Assembly (NCBI GenBank): GCA_963966185.1
Contig: CAWZYM010000396.1
Coordinates: 310,001-374,000, forward strand
Length of the DNA stretch: 64,000 nucleotides
DNA from: Rhabditoides inermis
Taxonomy: Eukaryota > Nematoda > Chromadorea > Rhabditida > Rhabditidae
Direction: 5' to 3'
Each line of letters opens with the position of its first letter. Positions within the stretch are counted from its first letter, which is position 1. This document shows, piece by piece, positions 24,133 to 35,994 of the stretch. The translations under genes were made by a program, and so were the position numbers. The notes beneath the pieces were generated by a model that saw only the letters and a list, made by a program, of their open reading frames with translations, did no database searches and was not told where the DNA came from.

Positions 24133-24724
24133 TATACGCCCGGTTTCAGATCTCCGTTCCGTCTCCGATGCAGGCTCTGGTGTCGGCAGTGGAGGCGGCT
24201 CCGCCCATCGCGGACCCGTCGTTCCCTGGCAACACCCTGTTCAGCTACGTGCAGAAGGTGCCCTGTCCCTCGTACCTCGTCGCCTTCCTCGTCGCCAGAC
24301 TCGAACAGCACCACATCAGCCCCCGCGTCAAGGCAAGACATTATATCGAAATAGTTTTACTCAATTATGAAATTATGATTCAATATAATAATATGATAAA
24401 GAACATGGACAATTCAGGTGTGGGCGGAGCCGTCTATCATCAAGAAGGCCGCGTGGGAGTTCGCCGAGGTGAGTGAGAGAGTGAGAGGGTAGTGAGAGTG
24501 AAACAGACAGTGAGAGCTTCAGGCAGACGACCTTCTCAAGAAGTGCGAGAACATCTTCGGAGAGTTTGTGTGGAAGCGATGCGACATGGTGAAACAATAT
24601 AATCAATCTATATTCTATTATCGATCTATTACAGGTTGTCCTGCCCGAGTCGATGCCGCTCGGAGGAATGGAGAATCCATGCATGATCTACCTCAACCCC
24701 ACTTGCATTGTGAGTGGAAGAGTG

Positions 24725-24775
<51 letters not shown>

Positions 24776-24894
24776 AAGATATCTGATCCAGGCGGGCGAC
24801 CGTTCTCTCATCGATCTTCTGACGCACGAGCAGATCCACTCGTGGTGCGGCAACCTATTCACCAACACAAGCTGGGAGAACATGTGGTCAGTCT

Positions 24895-24930
<36 letters not shown>

Positions 24931-25380
24931 ACTCACTCTCTCTCCCCTCCCTTCCTCCCTTCCTCTCTCCCTCCCTCTCTCCCTCCCTCTCATCCTTCCT
25001 CTAGGATCAACGAGGGATTCACGACGTACTGGGAGCGTCGCATCGGCGGTGTGAAGAACGGCGAGCAGCATCGTCAATTCGCGAATCTCATCGCCTGGAC
25101 CGCCAACCTCTATCCCACTGTGAGTGGGCGGGGCTAGAAGGGGCGGAGCGTGGCTGGTTTCAGGTGCACGATCAGTTCACTCCCGACTCACCCTTCACGC
25201 AAATGGTACAGGACCATACAAACGTGAGTGGAATGTTTTTTTTTGGCTACTGGAGTTCATACGAGATAATAATGTACTCATCAGGGCGAGGATCCGAACA
25301 CCGCTTTCTCGAACGTCTTCTATGAGAAGGGACAGGTGTTCCTCTACACTCTCGAGCATCTCTTCGGACAGAAAGGTCAG

Positions 25381-25427
<47 letters not shown>

Positions 25428-26302
25428 ACTCAACCACTCTTAGACTTCGATGCTTGGTTCGCCTCGTTCCTGAAGACGTTCGCCCGCAAGTCTCTGGACA
25501 CGAATGCGTGGAGGAAGCACTTCGAGGAGCACTTCAAGGGAAGGGAGGAGCTGAAGAAGATCGACATCGATCAGTGGCTGTACGGAAGGGGCATGCCGCC
25601 ACAGACACCGCAGTGAGTGAGAGTGATAGTAAGAGAAGAAAAGAGAGGGGAGGGAGAGAGGGATAAAGAGAGAAGAGAGAGTAATGTATGAATGAAAATT
25701 GTTCGTTGAGGTACGATCCGACGCTGCAGCACGCGTGCAAGGCCTACTGCGACAAGTGGACGTCTCAGGCCAACTACGAGGCGATCGCCACCGACGAGTT
25801 CGAGTCGTTCTCGTCCCAGCAGAGGATAGAGTTCCTCAACCTGCTGCGACAGGTGAGCGAATAGTCTGGAATCCCTTATCTGGAAAGGGATGACCGAGAG
25901 TGGTTCAGTCGGAAGCTGCGCTGGACGAGCCGCGCCTCGCCGCACTCGAGAACAAGCTTAACCTCGTCAACACACACAACTGCGAGCTCGTCAACATGTA
26001 TGATTCCTGTGTGTCATGTCTCACTTCATCATCCTTTGTTCAGGTGGCTGCAGATCTGCATCAAGCAGCGCCGCGCCTCCATCATTCCCCGCGCCCACGC
26101 ATTCATCACCCAGTACGGGCGACTCAAGTACATCCGACCCATCTACAGGTAACCAGCAATTGATTGCTCCACTCATGCCCTCAGGGAGTTGCTGCTGTGG
26201 CCGGAGGCTCGTGACTCGACTCGGGCTCTGTTCGAGACCAACCGTCCCACCATGCATCCCCTCTCGGTCGATTCGATCGGAAAACTCGTCGCCTCGCTCT
26301 GA
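23117..26302 (+). CDS. Leukotriene A4 hydrolase-type M1 zinc aminopeptidase
   Basis: A bifunctional-type M1 metallopeptidase (LTA4H/aminopeptidase-1 clade), cytosolic. Exons: 23117-23275 (possibly split, see below), 23339-23500, 23541-23605, 23691-23769, 23949-24047, 24150-24332, 24418-24468, 24523-24588, 24635-24709, 24792-24886, 25005-25119, 25164-25223, 25285-25375, 25444-25612, 25711-25852, 25909-25997, 26044-26148, 26185-26302. Active-site parts are all present: the GGMEN exopeptidase motif, zinc site HEQIH with the third ligand E in NEGFT after 18 residues, catalytic Tyr in FYEKG, and the carboxylate-binding region RLKYIRPIYR. Start options are ATG 23117 read straight through (640 aa), the same ATG with a 54-nt intron 23142-23195 (622 aa), or ATG 23204 after a strong acceptor (612 aa, nearest the usual ~610). 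The intron at 24333 has a GC donor. Confidence 0.95.
24065..24131. repeat. (GA)n tract in LTA4 hydrolase intron
   Basis: A near-pure GA tract fills the intron 24048-24149. Other introns of the same gene carry GA (about 24729-24772) or CT (about 23610-23641, 24898-24927, 25382-25423) tracts. Confidence 0.95.
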
Positions 26303-28060
26303 ACACCTACCACCTGCCTATTCACATCCTATACAACACGTTTATCGCGAGACCACCTATCAACCCCGCCGCCGCCCGCTTTGTTGTTGTAGTGCCGAGA
26401 GTGAGAGAGAAAGTAAGTAGATATGCTCACTTATTGTCAAGCAGTGATTATTATACATACGACCTATGCAACGATTGTATCTGTGATACGACATACATAA
26501 ATACCCAATTTTTTTCGTGAGTCTCGAGCGTGTCTGGAGGGCGACTGCTGACGTATGTGTGTTGGCATGTAAGGGGGATCGTTTTTGGCGGGTAGCTGTG
26601 GTGATTACACATGCGGGTTAGGCCTCGCTTGGCTGCAAGGCGCCGCCCCGGGCCCACCCGACCACCTATGCATATCACTCCTCTCACTTACCTCAATGCA
26701 TCCACTTCAGCTTCACTACCCATCCCTCAATGCTGTCTGATTGTCGCTTCTTCCTTTTTGTAATTACTTAAGCGGGTGTCCTTTCGATGAAAAAAGCATA
26801 CACGGTAATCTTTCCATTGAAACGCGAACAATACGCGGGCAGCTGTCAACAAACTGTGCACTTTTGAGGGAGGGGGTGGGAGATATAAAAGCACGTGTAA
26901 GTGTGGTGGGAATGCGTCCCCGTGACATCCCTTTACCCTCTCCCAATCTCTCCCTTTCTCTCTATCAATCTCTCTGTACTTCTCACCCCACTCCTCCCCC
27001 AATCTGTGGCTGACGTGCTGTTGTGCTGCTTCGCTCGCTTGATCTGTCCCTCCGAGGGTCTAACAGGAAGCCTTTGTATGCCTGTCTGCCACCCTCCACT
27101 CCCTCCCACTCTGCTTCTCTTCCATCCCCTCTCTATTCCGCCCCACTCTCACCACCCCCTCATATTGATTCCAGTGCCTGAGGCGGGCTCCGGGCAGTGT
27201 GAGCGCCAACTGCAGTCTTTCTCTCTCTCTGTCTTCTTCTACTTCTCATAGAATCCGCATCATATCAACATTTGTAACTCGTTTGAGAATCGCGCATCTT
27301 GTGGCGAGTGCTCTGTCTCGGCGGGCTTACGTCGTTTGAACGACGCTGCGAGCACCTGAACGATTCGGCTAGTTTCTTCTTCCGTGTACCACATATCGGC
27401 GTGTCTCTGCGTCTATTTCGGGCGCCCCACGCAATCACCACCGGGCCATTGTCGCCTTTTTCCCGGTTCGTTTCCGGGCGTGTACTTGAGTGTGCGTGTG
27501 GTTCCAACTTCCTTGGTCGGTTCGGTCCCAGGTGGCAGTCCATCTATCCCGACCCGGCCCCGCCTGTCGCTCTATAATTCATGCTTCATGTTTGGCCTTG
27601 GCACGCGCGCTGGCAGACGGGAGTGATTCCCGTTTCGGCGTGCCGTCCCCTTTGTCACATTCCGCCTTCCTCGCCCCACATATACGTCATCAACCCCTTG
27701 TAATGTCACGTCATTTTTCTCCCCATCGCTTGTTTAGCGTGTCTCAATTCTAGCACGTTCATTGTACCGCCGCAGGCTGGCATATAAATGTGCTTTGTGA
27801 GAGACGGAGTGGTGAATCAGTTCACTTCTCGCCATTACCCACTCATCGATTCAGTTTTGTCATCGGATCTTTGTGCCCGTGTGTGTGTTCGTTAAAGAAA
27901 GAGGAAGTGTTGGCGGCGTTGTCCTTGAGGTGTTATCAGGTTCTCTCTCCCTTTCTCCCTGTCGCTCTCTCCCTGTGCTCCCTGTCACAATTTCCGTGTC
28001 GCGAGTGATCTGAATATGAGTCTGCACTGCACTCACACACTGTCTTCTTTCTTTGCAGAC
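26303..28060. other. Long intergenic region, no supported gene
   Basis: About 1.75 kb. A GATATAAAAGCACGTG stretch near 26881 combines a TATA-like element with an E-box, and a CATATAAATG lies near 27781. Neither leads into a convincing long frame except the small gene at 28061. The rest is pyrimidine-rich and appears non-coding. Confidence 0.5.
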
Positions 28061-28285
28061 ATGATCGTGAACGTGTGTGCGTCTTCGGGAGTGTCGAGGG
28101 ACTACTCGTCGCACTACTACTACTACACGGACGAGCCAGTGACGCGGGCGCCCCGGCAGGAATCGAAGGAGGCGGCGGAGAAGGAGCAGGAGCAGCACAA
28201 GGAGACGCGGAAAGAGACGCGCAAGCCGGCCGTGTCGTCCAAGGTGCTGCACAAGTTGAAGTCTCTGCTGGGCGGGCAGAAGTGA
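28061..28285 (+). CDS. Small basic orphan protein, 74 residues
   Basis: A single-exon frame starts two bases after a strong acceptor (TTCTTTCTTTGCAG), as for a trans-spliced worm mRNA, and ends at TGA 28285. The product begins MIVNVCASSG and has a tyrosine run (HYYYYTDE). It continues into a Lys/Glu/Gln-rich helical stretch and ends VLHKLKSLLGGQK. Third positions are strongly G/C, like the neighbouring real genes. No family is recognised. An AATAAA lies near 28609. Confidence 0.5.
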   Translation: MIVNVCASSGVSRDYSSHYYYYTDEPVTRAPRQESKEAAEKEQEQHKETRKETRKPAVSSKVLHKLKSLLGGQK

Positions 28286-28673
28286 GCCGGCGAGTCTCGA
28301 TCGGCATCTACCGGGGTATACTGCTGCATTCTGTACACTACATTTGTCATCCAATCTCTCTTGTCTTTATCGTGTTTTCATACGCATTGTTTTTGTATTG
28401 TGTTCCGCATATCATGCTCGTTTCCACATCGATTTATATTGCGCAAATTCGCGATCTCATCCCTCTCTCTTCCTCTCTCTCTCCCCGATCCTGTAGTCAT
28501 TTTATTCTCTCTTTTTTGTGAATTGTTGCGGTATATAAATATTTTGTTCAATAGCGTTCTACATTGTTGAAAACAGAAAAAAGACACATAAAAAAACACA
28601 CAAAAAAGGAATAAACCAAAAAAGTGTCAGTAGTTGGAATATGGGATGTTGCTGAACCAATGAGTGTTGATTC

Positions 28674-28897
28674 TGCGATGGTCCGGATTAGCGTATGCAT
28701 CAATGCACTCTATTCACGGCCCCTCTGGCCATGTGTATGACCCCAATCGATGTAATAGAGGGGCGCGGCTGCTGCGCAGCCGCGCTCTCTCATCAGTGTA
28801 TAGCGCGCAACACCACGCGCATGTTGGACTGCCAATAAACATCTTCTGGCCCGTGTTGTCACTGTGGACGAAGAATACGACTAACCATCGTATTGCA
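28674..28897 (+). repeat. 5' LTR of TRIM-like element
   Basis: 224 bp, TG...CA. It contains a GC-rich palindrome (GCGGCTGCTGCGCAGCCGC), a GTATAG TATA-like element and an AATAAA polyadenylation signal at 28834-28839, as expected of an LTR. Confidence 0.88.
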
Positions 28898-29696
28898 TGG
28901 AGCTTCTACCTGCCAAATTCACGTCGTCTGAACTGTATTCCATCTGTTCAACGTCGCTGTAATTTGGAAAAGATCTCGGGTACCGCTACACCCGCATTCC
29001 GTCCGCCCGGAGCCACCATCTACACTCCTCCGGAGACAACGGAGCAGCACTGTGAGTGCCACCTGGTCGATTTCTGCCTCTCGACAACTTATTGTGCTGT
29101 GGTTATTCGTTGTACTATCTGGTCGGATGATCAGGGGTGAGCATCTCGACAACAACGTATAACGCCGGACGCAGTCTATAAAATTGGCCTGCAGTCTACA
29201 TTGCTATATTCTAATTATTTCATTCCACTGACCAACTCCCTATTTCTATATCCCCCGTATTCTGGACTTGAACCACCCAGAATAGCCGCGTGAGTGTCCA
29301 AGCTCCCAGCACGCGTGCCGAGTCCCCTTTCCTTGCCACACTTGACTATATTCCGAGTGATACGACCCCAGTCCCATTGCCGCCGAGCTATATTGATGCA
29401 GAGACGAGCAGAGCCAAGGAGCCCTCGCCACATCACCCCTGGTACCGACCGGAGGGATCGCCAAGGAGCGAAGCCGTGCGAGCACCGTCCCCCTAGATAG
29501 GAGAGTAGACGGGGACAGGTCGCGGTGAGCCATTTAGTTAGTACACTGTCTTGTAGTCGTCGTCAGTAGTACACTATTGCTCAGTCCGTTAGGTTCATGA
29601 ATACTCCGCTTCATTGTACCTGTATCTTGGATAGTCATATTGTAGTGTTGTGCATTGCTTAGATCTCGAGGGCGAGATCATGTTAGAGGGGTGGGA

Positions 29697-29920
29697 TGCG
29701 ATGGTCCGGATTAGCGTATGCATCAATGCACTCTATTCACGGCCCCTCTGGCCATGTGTATGACCCCAATCGATGTAATAGAGGGGCGCGGCTGCTGCGC
29801 AGCCGCGCTCTCTCATCAGTGTATAGCGCGCAACACCACGCGCATGTTGGACTGCCAATAAACATCTTCTGGCCCGTGTTGTCACTGTGGACGAAGAATA
29901 CGACTAACCATCGTATTGCA
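29697..29920 (+). repeat. 3' LTR of TRIM-like element
   Basis: 224 bp; by eye I see no difference from the 5' LTR. AATAAA is at 29857-29862. It is followed directly by ATTC, the proposed target duplication. Confidence 0.88.
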
Positions 29921-31299
29921 ATTCTATTGGAAACGGAGAAGCGGGTTGAACGGGGGGAGAGGAGAGGACAGTGCATCCATCCAGCCATCCATCTACCCAG
30001 ACACATCAATATCACAGTGCATGTAAACAAACAGTTACACATTATGAGTGAGCGAACAGGAGACGGGTTCTCACCGCGAATCAACGACGGGGTACTGTAA
30101 GGGTGGCATTACTCACGCCTTCTGGAGATTACGACGGAAAACCGGATAACTCGACTTTCGCTCCCCTACGAAAATAGTACAAGAATTGATATATGTCACA
30201 AGAATTGATATCTTTCGCGCCGTGTCCTTTGGTAATTTCGTGTGATACACTGATACCCGCTCTATAAAAGAGCGTAGATGTAAACTGCCGCAGGTCACGT
30301 TTCGATCACACAAGAAGACATACATACAACGCTCACACAACACTCACATACGAGTTTCGCATTACGGTACGTAACTAGCAGGTAGAACTTTCTCGCTTCC
30401 TGCAAGACAATCGCTCGTGCCATCTGCATTCTCCCTGTCGTCCTCCATACATGGCCGCATCTCTCACCGACACGCTCGCTGTCTGCGCTCTCTCACTCAC
30501 TCACGCCACTGACCAGTCGCTCTGTTTTCACAATTTCTTCGATCAGCGAGGAGAAGACTATATAAGGGGAGGCTCGTGCCACTCCTTTCACTATGGGGAC
30601 TGACCTTCTCTCGTGCTCTCCCACAAACTGTCCCTTCCCGCCTGTCATCCCCATCACCCTGTGCTCCGAACTGTGACCGCGGACTGGTATTGCCTGCCTA
30701 TCCACCTCTCTCCCTCTATTTCCCTTATTTCCTCTCCCTCTCTCTGACATTTCCATCCCTCTTCTCTCTCTCCCTCTTTACCTCTCCCTCTCTCTCTCTC
30801 CCACCACTCCATACCTGCCCAATTGCCCCGCAGCCATGTCACTTTTGCCCCCATCGCCTACACAAACACACTGCCGCTGCATCATATAATTAGCAGGCGT
30901 AAACAAGTTTCAAGGCCCTTCGTCTCTCGTTTTCTCGGGGGGAAGTTTCTCGCCACTGTTCCATTCCATTATATCACCGCGCGCGCTGCACCGACAGATA
31001 TGCGATTCTCTATTTCGATTTCGCCAATCGTCGTGGCACACGCACACATGCCTTCTGCTCGCTGCCAGCTAGCGCCTTCTGATTTGTGATGTGATCATCG
31101 ACCAATCAGTCGGCGTAATCAGCTGATTACCGACCGCTGATTGGTGGGATGGCGCGGCGCCCGCCCCCTCTGTGTGAGCTCGCCCCGCCCCCCTCTCATC
31201 GTATTCCACCCGATTCCACACTCGCTGATTCCGCATCCGCCCTCATTATTCATTTGATAAGTGATAGGCGTTCACGTCAGTCGTTTCAGAGAGAGAGAC
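29921..31299. promoter_or_regulatory. Intergenic region upstream of the CPG4-like gene, with TATA-like boxes
   Basis: About 1.4 kb without a supported exon. TATA-like elements occur at CTCTATAAAAGAGCG (about 30259) and GACTATATAAGGGGAGG (about 30558), each in a promoter-like setting but with no recognisable frame downstream. A nested palindrome at 31101-31145 is listed separately. Confidence 0.4.
31101..31145. promoter_or_regulatory. Nested palindrome with inverted CCAAT boxes
   Basis: A perfect 14 bp palindrome TAATCAGCTGATTA (31116-31129) is flanked symmetrically by ACCAATCAG (31101-31109) and its complement CTGATTGGT (31137-31145), with partly complementary TCGG/CCGA between. It lies about 155 bp before the ATG of the CPG4-like gene and looks like a symmetric protein-binding site. 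Confidence 0.5.
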
Positions 31300-33345
31300 A
31301 TGTTACCGCTGCTCTTCGTTCTCGTTGCTGGAGTCGCCGGTGAGTCGGCAGCCTCTCACTACCTCGACAGAACTTTTATAGCAAGAGACCATTAGACGAC
31401 CACTATGTTCTCAACCCTCAGGCGCTCCGCTCTCGCCGGAGATGCCGTGTCTGTCCAAGTGCTTCGAGGAGTCTTCTCTGGTGGCGGCCGCCAACGACCT
31501 GTCCAACTTCCGTGCCATCTCCGAGGGCCTGGAGGCGTTCTGCGGGTGAGTCCACCCACACCAACCACCTTCACCCCGCCGCCGCGTGACACATATTAGC
31601 TGTTTTGTGTGTGTATGTGCGCTGAATGTGTGAGAGAAAATCGGGGGCAGGCAGGTTCTGAGAAGCAAAGAAGCAATCAAAGATTGGCTTCTTCCGACCT
31701 CGTTCGTCAATGGAATACAATCCCCGTGTGTCGGGCGTCGTATCACTTGCCCTCCCACGAACAACCCCCGTTCAGCAGCGCTTTTTTGCTCGTGCAGTGA
31801 GTGAGTGTGTGTGAGAATGAGTTATCGGAGAGGTCGCGGTGGCGCCGAGCGTCGGTCCGGCGGAGGCGCCCGACGCGGCTCTCCCGGGGGGCCGATTTTC
31901 CCGCGCGGTCTTTAGCCGAAGCAACGGATATAGCGACGAATCGGTCACGATTTCTGTTTCGGTTTGGCTGATGGATGGGGTGTTGAAAGCGGGATTTGTG
32001 AATACGATCCAACCACACCCAGCAAGCATCCTTCCAGACAACTGTCAGAGCCCCCAATCATTGTTATTCACTCGGCCTATTGTCAATGAAATGTAATGGG
32101 CGATCAAGGCCGAGAGTGATACTGTAATCAGGCAATCAGCCACTTCCGAGAGTCGTGTGTAACACTCTAACACACAGGGTTAGAGGATAGTGCAAAACAG
32201 GGAGGCGGCGGGTGAGTATCTCATCATAGACTCGAGATGTTTCCAACATATATTTGTTTGCCAGTGAGTGGAAATAGGTCGCCGTCCTCACGTGCAGAAA
32301 ACACGGGAGGAGGAGGGGGTAGTTTGTTCTGGGGGGAGAGTGCCGAATCTCTGCCATGTCTGTCCTTTCCCTAAATAGTGCAGCGCCTGTAATTGAATAA
32401 GAACGCCCGGCAAATGGCGCCGGAAAGAGGCAAGTGAGTGGAAAGGCGATCCCCCCGAACACTCATGAACTGGGTTACAATGCGACTTTCCACCGCTCGT
32501 TTTTTTTTCGGCCGCACCCATAAGTGGGACCACTTTCACTCGCGCCGTGAATGCGCTGGAAATTGCGTGTGTCGGCGGAGGCAACCAGATAGGGCTTAGC
32601 TAAATCTCATCGACCACATCCGATCACTCGCTACCTGAGCGCATCGAATCGGGAGCAAACCGATCGATCTCTCCACACCAACGCCCCAACGCCACGCTAA
32701 TTCGTAAAGGATATTCTCAACTGATTGCTCTGATACTTGCCCGGGATCGGGAAAAGTACATGTGCGGGGCGGATGAGATGTTCTCTTTGTGGTCAAGCGA
32801 GAATGAGAGAGAGAGAGAAGACGACCTTGATTTGATAAGCGAACTCGGAAGACTAGCCACACACACACACACACACACACACACATGCATGAACAAGCGA
32901 TCAGAGACGAGACAAGGACATGTGAGAGCAGGCCGACCGTAAAACATGGGACCACTAGGGAGCATTTCAGTGTGAACGCGGACCTGCTGCGCTGCGGACG
33001 GGAGTGCCCCGAGGCGGAGGTGCACGAGCTGGAGAAGAGGACCTCCGCATCCAGCTACATCTGCATGGAGAAGGCGGAGGGTGAGGGAGGAGGGAGGAGG
33101 GACGGGGCGTGATGAGATGGTTGCAGAGTTCCGCCTCATCTCGGACTGCATCAAGAGCAAGAAGGACTCGGTCGGCAGGTGCGCCATCGACTGCCAGCTC
33201 GACCAGCAGGAGGCCCCTCTCAGGTAGGGAGAGAAAAAGAGAAGGACAGAGACTCAATCCTCTCCAGGTTCGACTCGGCCCCCTCTGCCCTCATCAACCC
33301 CACCGTCCTTCTCGACTCGATCAAGCCCAACTGCAAGTGAGTCCC

Positions 33346-33381
<36 letters not shown>

Positions 33382-34761
33382 TCTCTCCCTCTCTCTCCCT
33401 CTATCTACCTCTCTCTCTCTCTCCCTCCACTCCGTCCCCCTTGCAGCAAGCACATGTGCGTGGTGCGTTGCTCGATCGCCGCTCTGAATGGTGACTGTGC
33501 TGGCGCGGGCGATCTGTTCAAGGACCTGGCACGCCACCAGGTGATGGCTGGCGTGTCACGGATGGAGGCTGAGTCGACTGGCAGCGACGAGATGACCAAG
33601 CAGCTCGTGCTCACCTACCTCAACAAGCTCGACACCGAGTGCCCCGTGATGAAGGACGTGCACGCGTTCGACAAGGTGAGTGCGGGAGAGAGGGAGAGAG
33701 GGGGGAGGGAGAGAGAGGGAGAAAGACATTACAAGACACTATGCCGTTACAGGAGACCGCTCCCGGAAACACTGCCGGAGATTCGAACGCCGGAAGCGAG
33801 ATGATGACCGCTTCGATGGAGAAGAGCACCGAGAAGCCGGAACTGACGACTGCCGGAGCGGAGAAGGAGGAGGAGGAGAAGAAGGAGGAGAAGGCGGAGG
33901 AGGAGGCGAGCGGCGAGACAACCGACGCCACGCCCGAGGAGACCACCTTCGAGTTCGAGCCCGTCAACGAGCCTGAGGTGGGTGGTAGCGGGCATAGATG
34001 AGTGTATGATCGCGTGCTGCAGGTGCCTGTCGGTCCCCCGTCCGAGTCCGCGTCCACCGACGCCGAGGTCGAGCCCGTCACTCAGGCAGAGATCGACGAG
34101 AAGATCATAACCAACGTGCACAGGGAGACCGAGAGGCCCACCGTCGACGACTCAGCCCTTCTCACCACGGAGAGGGCTGAGGAGAGCACCGCCAAGCCGG
34201 AGGAGAAGGAGGAGGAGAAGGAGGAGGAAGAGAAGGAGGAGACCACTGAGGCTGCTGAGGCTATTGCTGCTGTCGAAAACAGCGACGAGGTGAGAACATA
34301 TATATTTATTTACATTACTATTCTAATCTTACTGTTTTCAGCACAAGGGAGTCGACAGCGACGGATTCGACATCACTGTCTCCACCCAGAGCACCGTTGA
34401 GTCTAAGGAGGAGCCTAAGGAGGAGGAGCCCAAGGAGGAGGAGCCTAAGGAGGAGAAGCCTAAGGAGGAGGAGCCTAAGGAGGAGGAGCCTAAGGAGGAG
34501 GAGCCCAAGAAGGAGGAGCCCAAGGAGGAGGAGCCCAAGGAGGAGGAGAAGGAGGGAGAGACTGTTATTTCCGAGGAGGCGGAGCCTAAGGAGGAGGAGT
34601 CTTCGGACGCGGCTGCCGGAACTACCGAGGCGCCTGTTGCCGAGACTACCCCCGCTGAGCCGGTGATTGTTGTGAACGACGAGGAGAGCAAGGAGGTAGA
34701 GAGCAACAAGGTCCACCCCGGACTCTTCGAGCCCCACGTGAGTACTCTCTCCCTCTCTCTT

Positions 34762-34793
<32 letters not shown>

Positions 34794-34901
34794 CCTCTCT
34801 TTCACGCTCTCTCTCTAACCCCTCCCTTCCAGAAGGCCAACTCGGTATCGACCATCGCCGCTTCTGCTCTCATGGCCGTCGCGGTCTTTGCTGCCTTCTA
34901 A
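31300..34901 (+). CDS. Secreted Cys-rich CPG4-like protein with acidic EEPK repeats and GPI-type tail
   Basis: Ten exons (31300-31339, 31422-31545, 32971-33080, 33127-33223, 33268-33336, 33447-33675, 33753-33977, 34023-34289, 34342-34737, 34833-34901) encode 541 residues. There is a signal peptide (MLPLLFVLVAGVAG). The domain at roughly 20-240 has about a dozen cysteines (CLSKC, CGREC, CIKSKK, CAIDC, NCNKHMCVVRC, ECPVM), resembling nematode chondroitin-proteoglycan-4-type domains. Residues 240-500 are very acidic and Thr/Ser-rich with an EEPKEEE hexad-like repeat. The C-terminus ends ASALMAVAVFAAF, as for GPI attachment. It is probably an extracellular or cuticle/eggshell-type surface protein. 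Intron 2 (31546-32970) is 1.4 kb. The CPG4 assignment is tentative; the secreted architecture is firm. Confidence 0.72.
33347..33423. repeat. (CT)n tract in CPG4-like intron
   Basis: A CT-rich tract fills the intron 33337-33446. Similar tracts occupy the last intron (about 34747-34800). Confidence 0.9.
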
Positions 34902-35323
34902 TCAGTATTGATCGATATCGATTGGGAGAGCGCCAGACCTGTCATCAATCTCAATGCCGGTAGTTTCCATACACACACAGAGAGTACATACAATCATTCC
35001 CGGTAGATCTTGTTATCACGTTCATTTTTGTGTTTTTCGTGTCTTGTTTTGCCGCCGCGTTTCTCCTGTAGTCTTACGACGGCTCCTTTTTTTATTCCCA
35101 TATATGCTACAGGGACTTTCACTACAAAGTCCGCCATTTCATTGTCGTCACACGCTCACAGATTGTGTGGAGGATGTTGTGATCATTGTGTATAAAGTGC
35201 CTATGTCAATTGCCGCGTCCCACTGATAAGGGTATATAGGGGAAGGGTGACCCGCGGAGAATGCGCGGGTCAATGTATTGATCCGATTGGAATAGATGCA
35301 TGCTGCACTAGTTCGCTCGCGCA

Positions 35324-35943
35324 ATGAAGATCGCTGTACTGACAGGTGAGTATGCCTTCTCGCTAGCTTGCACCCTTTTCTCAGTGAGTGACTCTGCGTT
35401 CGCCGGCAGTCGAGCCGACGAGAGCGGACCCGCCCTCTGCACACTGATCACTCAGCAGGACAAGTAAGTCGCTTGCATATTGCCTGTTGACACTTTACTT
35501 TGTGGGTGGTCGCCAGTGGTTGTGGGGCCTGTGGTGGTTCCGGATGACCGGGCGAAGATCGCGGCTGAGATGCGTCGGCTGTGCGAGGAAAACGGTGAGT
35601 GTCGAGTTTGCAGCACATTCAGACGTATACGTGTCGCAGATGCGGTGATCAGCACTGGTGGCACGGGGTTCGCGCCGCGTGATGTCACTCCGGAGGTGGG
35701 TGAGAGGGGTGCGGGGAGAGACTGATTGGTCTAGGCGACTCTCGAGGTGATTGAGCGGCGATGCGGCGGACTGGAGACTGCGATTCATATGAGGAGGTGA
35801 GCGAGGATTCTTGATTTCACCCTCCTCTCGCAGCCTGCAGTCGACGCCCTTCGCCGCGCTGTCCCGTCTCGTATGCGGACTCCGCGGAGGCACCCTCATC
35901 GTCAACATGCCCGGCAGCAAGAAGGCAGTTCAGGTATATATCC

Positions 35944-35994
<51 letters not shown>

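Larger units (their letters stand above)
28674..29920 (+). mobile_element. Non-autonomous LTR retrotransposon (TRIM-like), intact structure
   Basis: Two direct 224 bp repeats (28674-28897, 29697-29920) look identical and flank about 800 bp. Each repeat starts TG and ends CA, and the termini form a short inverted repeat (TGCGATGGT with ACCATCG). The interior begins TGGAGCTTCTACC immediately after the left LTR, like a primer-binding site that pairs with a tRNA 3' CCA. It ends with a purine run AGAGGGGTGGGA just before the right LTR, like a polypurine tract. ATTC flanks both ends (28670-28673, 29921-29924), a 4 bp target duplication. The interior has no gag or pol frame. Identical LTRs imply a recent insertion that must have used enzymes from another element. 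Confidence 0.85.

Noticed and set aside
28664..29140. 158-codon frame over the left LTR
   Set aside because: It mostly translates the LTR, and a similar frame appears over the right LTR. There is no gag or protease motif.
30576..30893. 105-codon frame after a TATA-like box
   Set aside because: The frame is Leu/Ser/Pro-rich from pyrimidine-rich DNA, without a splice acceptor or family motif.
31605..31800. Frame with SSDLVRQWNTIPV resembling a reverse-transcriptase tail phrase
   Set aside because: It is a single short match inside an intron with no neighbouring RT motif, so too weak to call a retroelement fragment.
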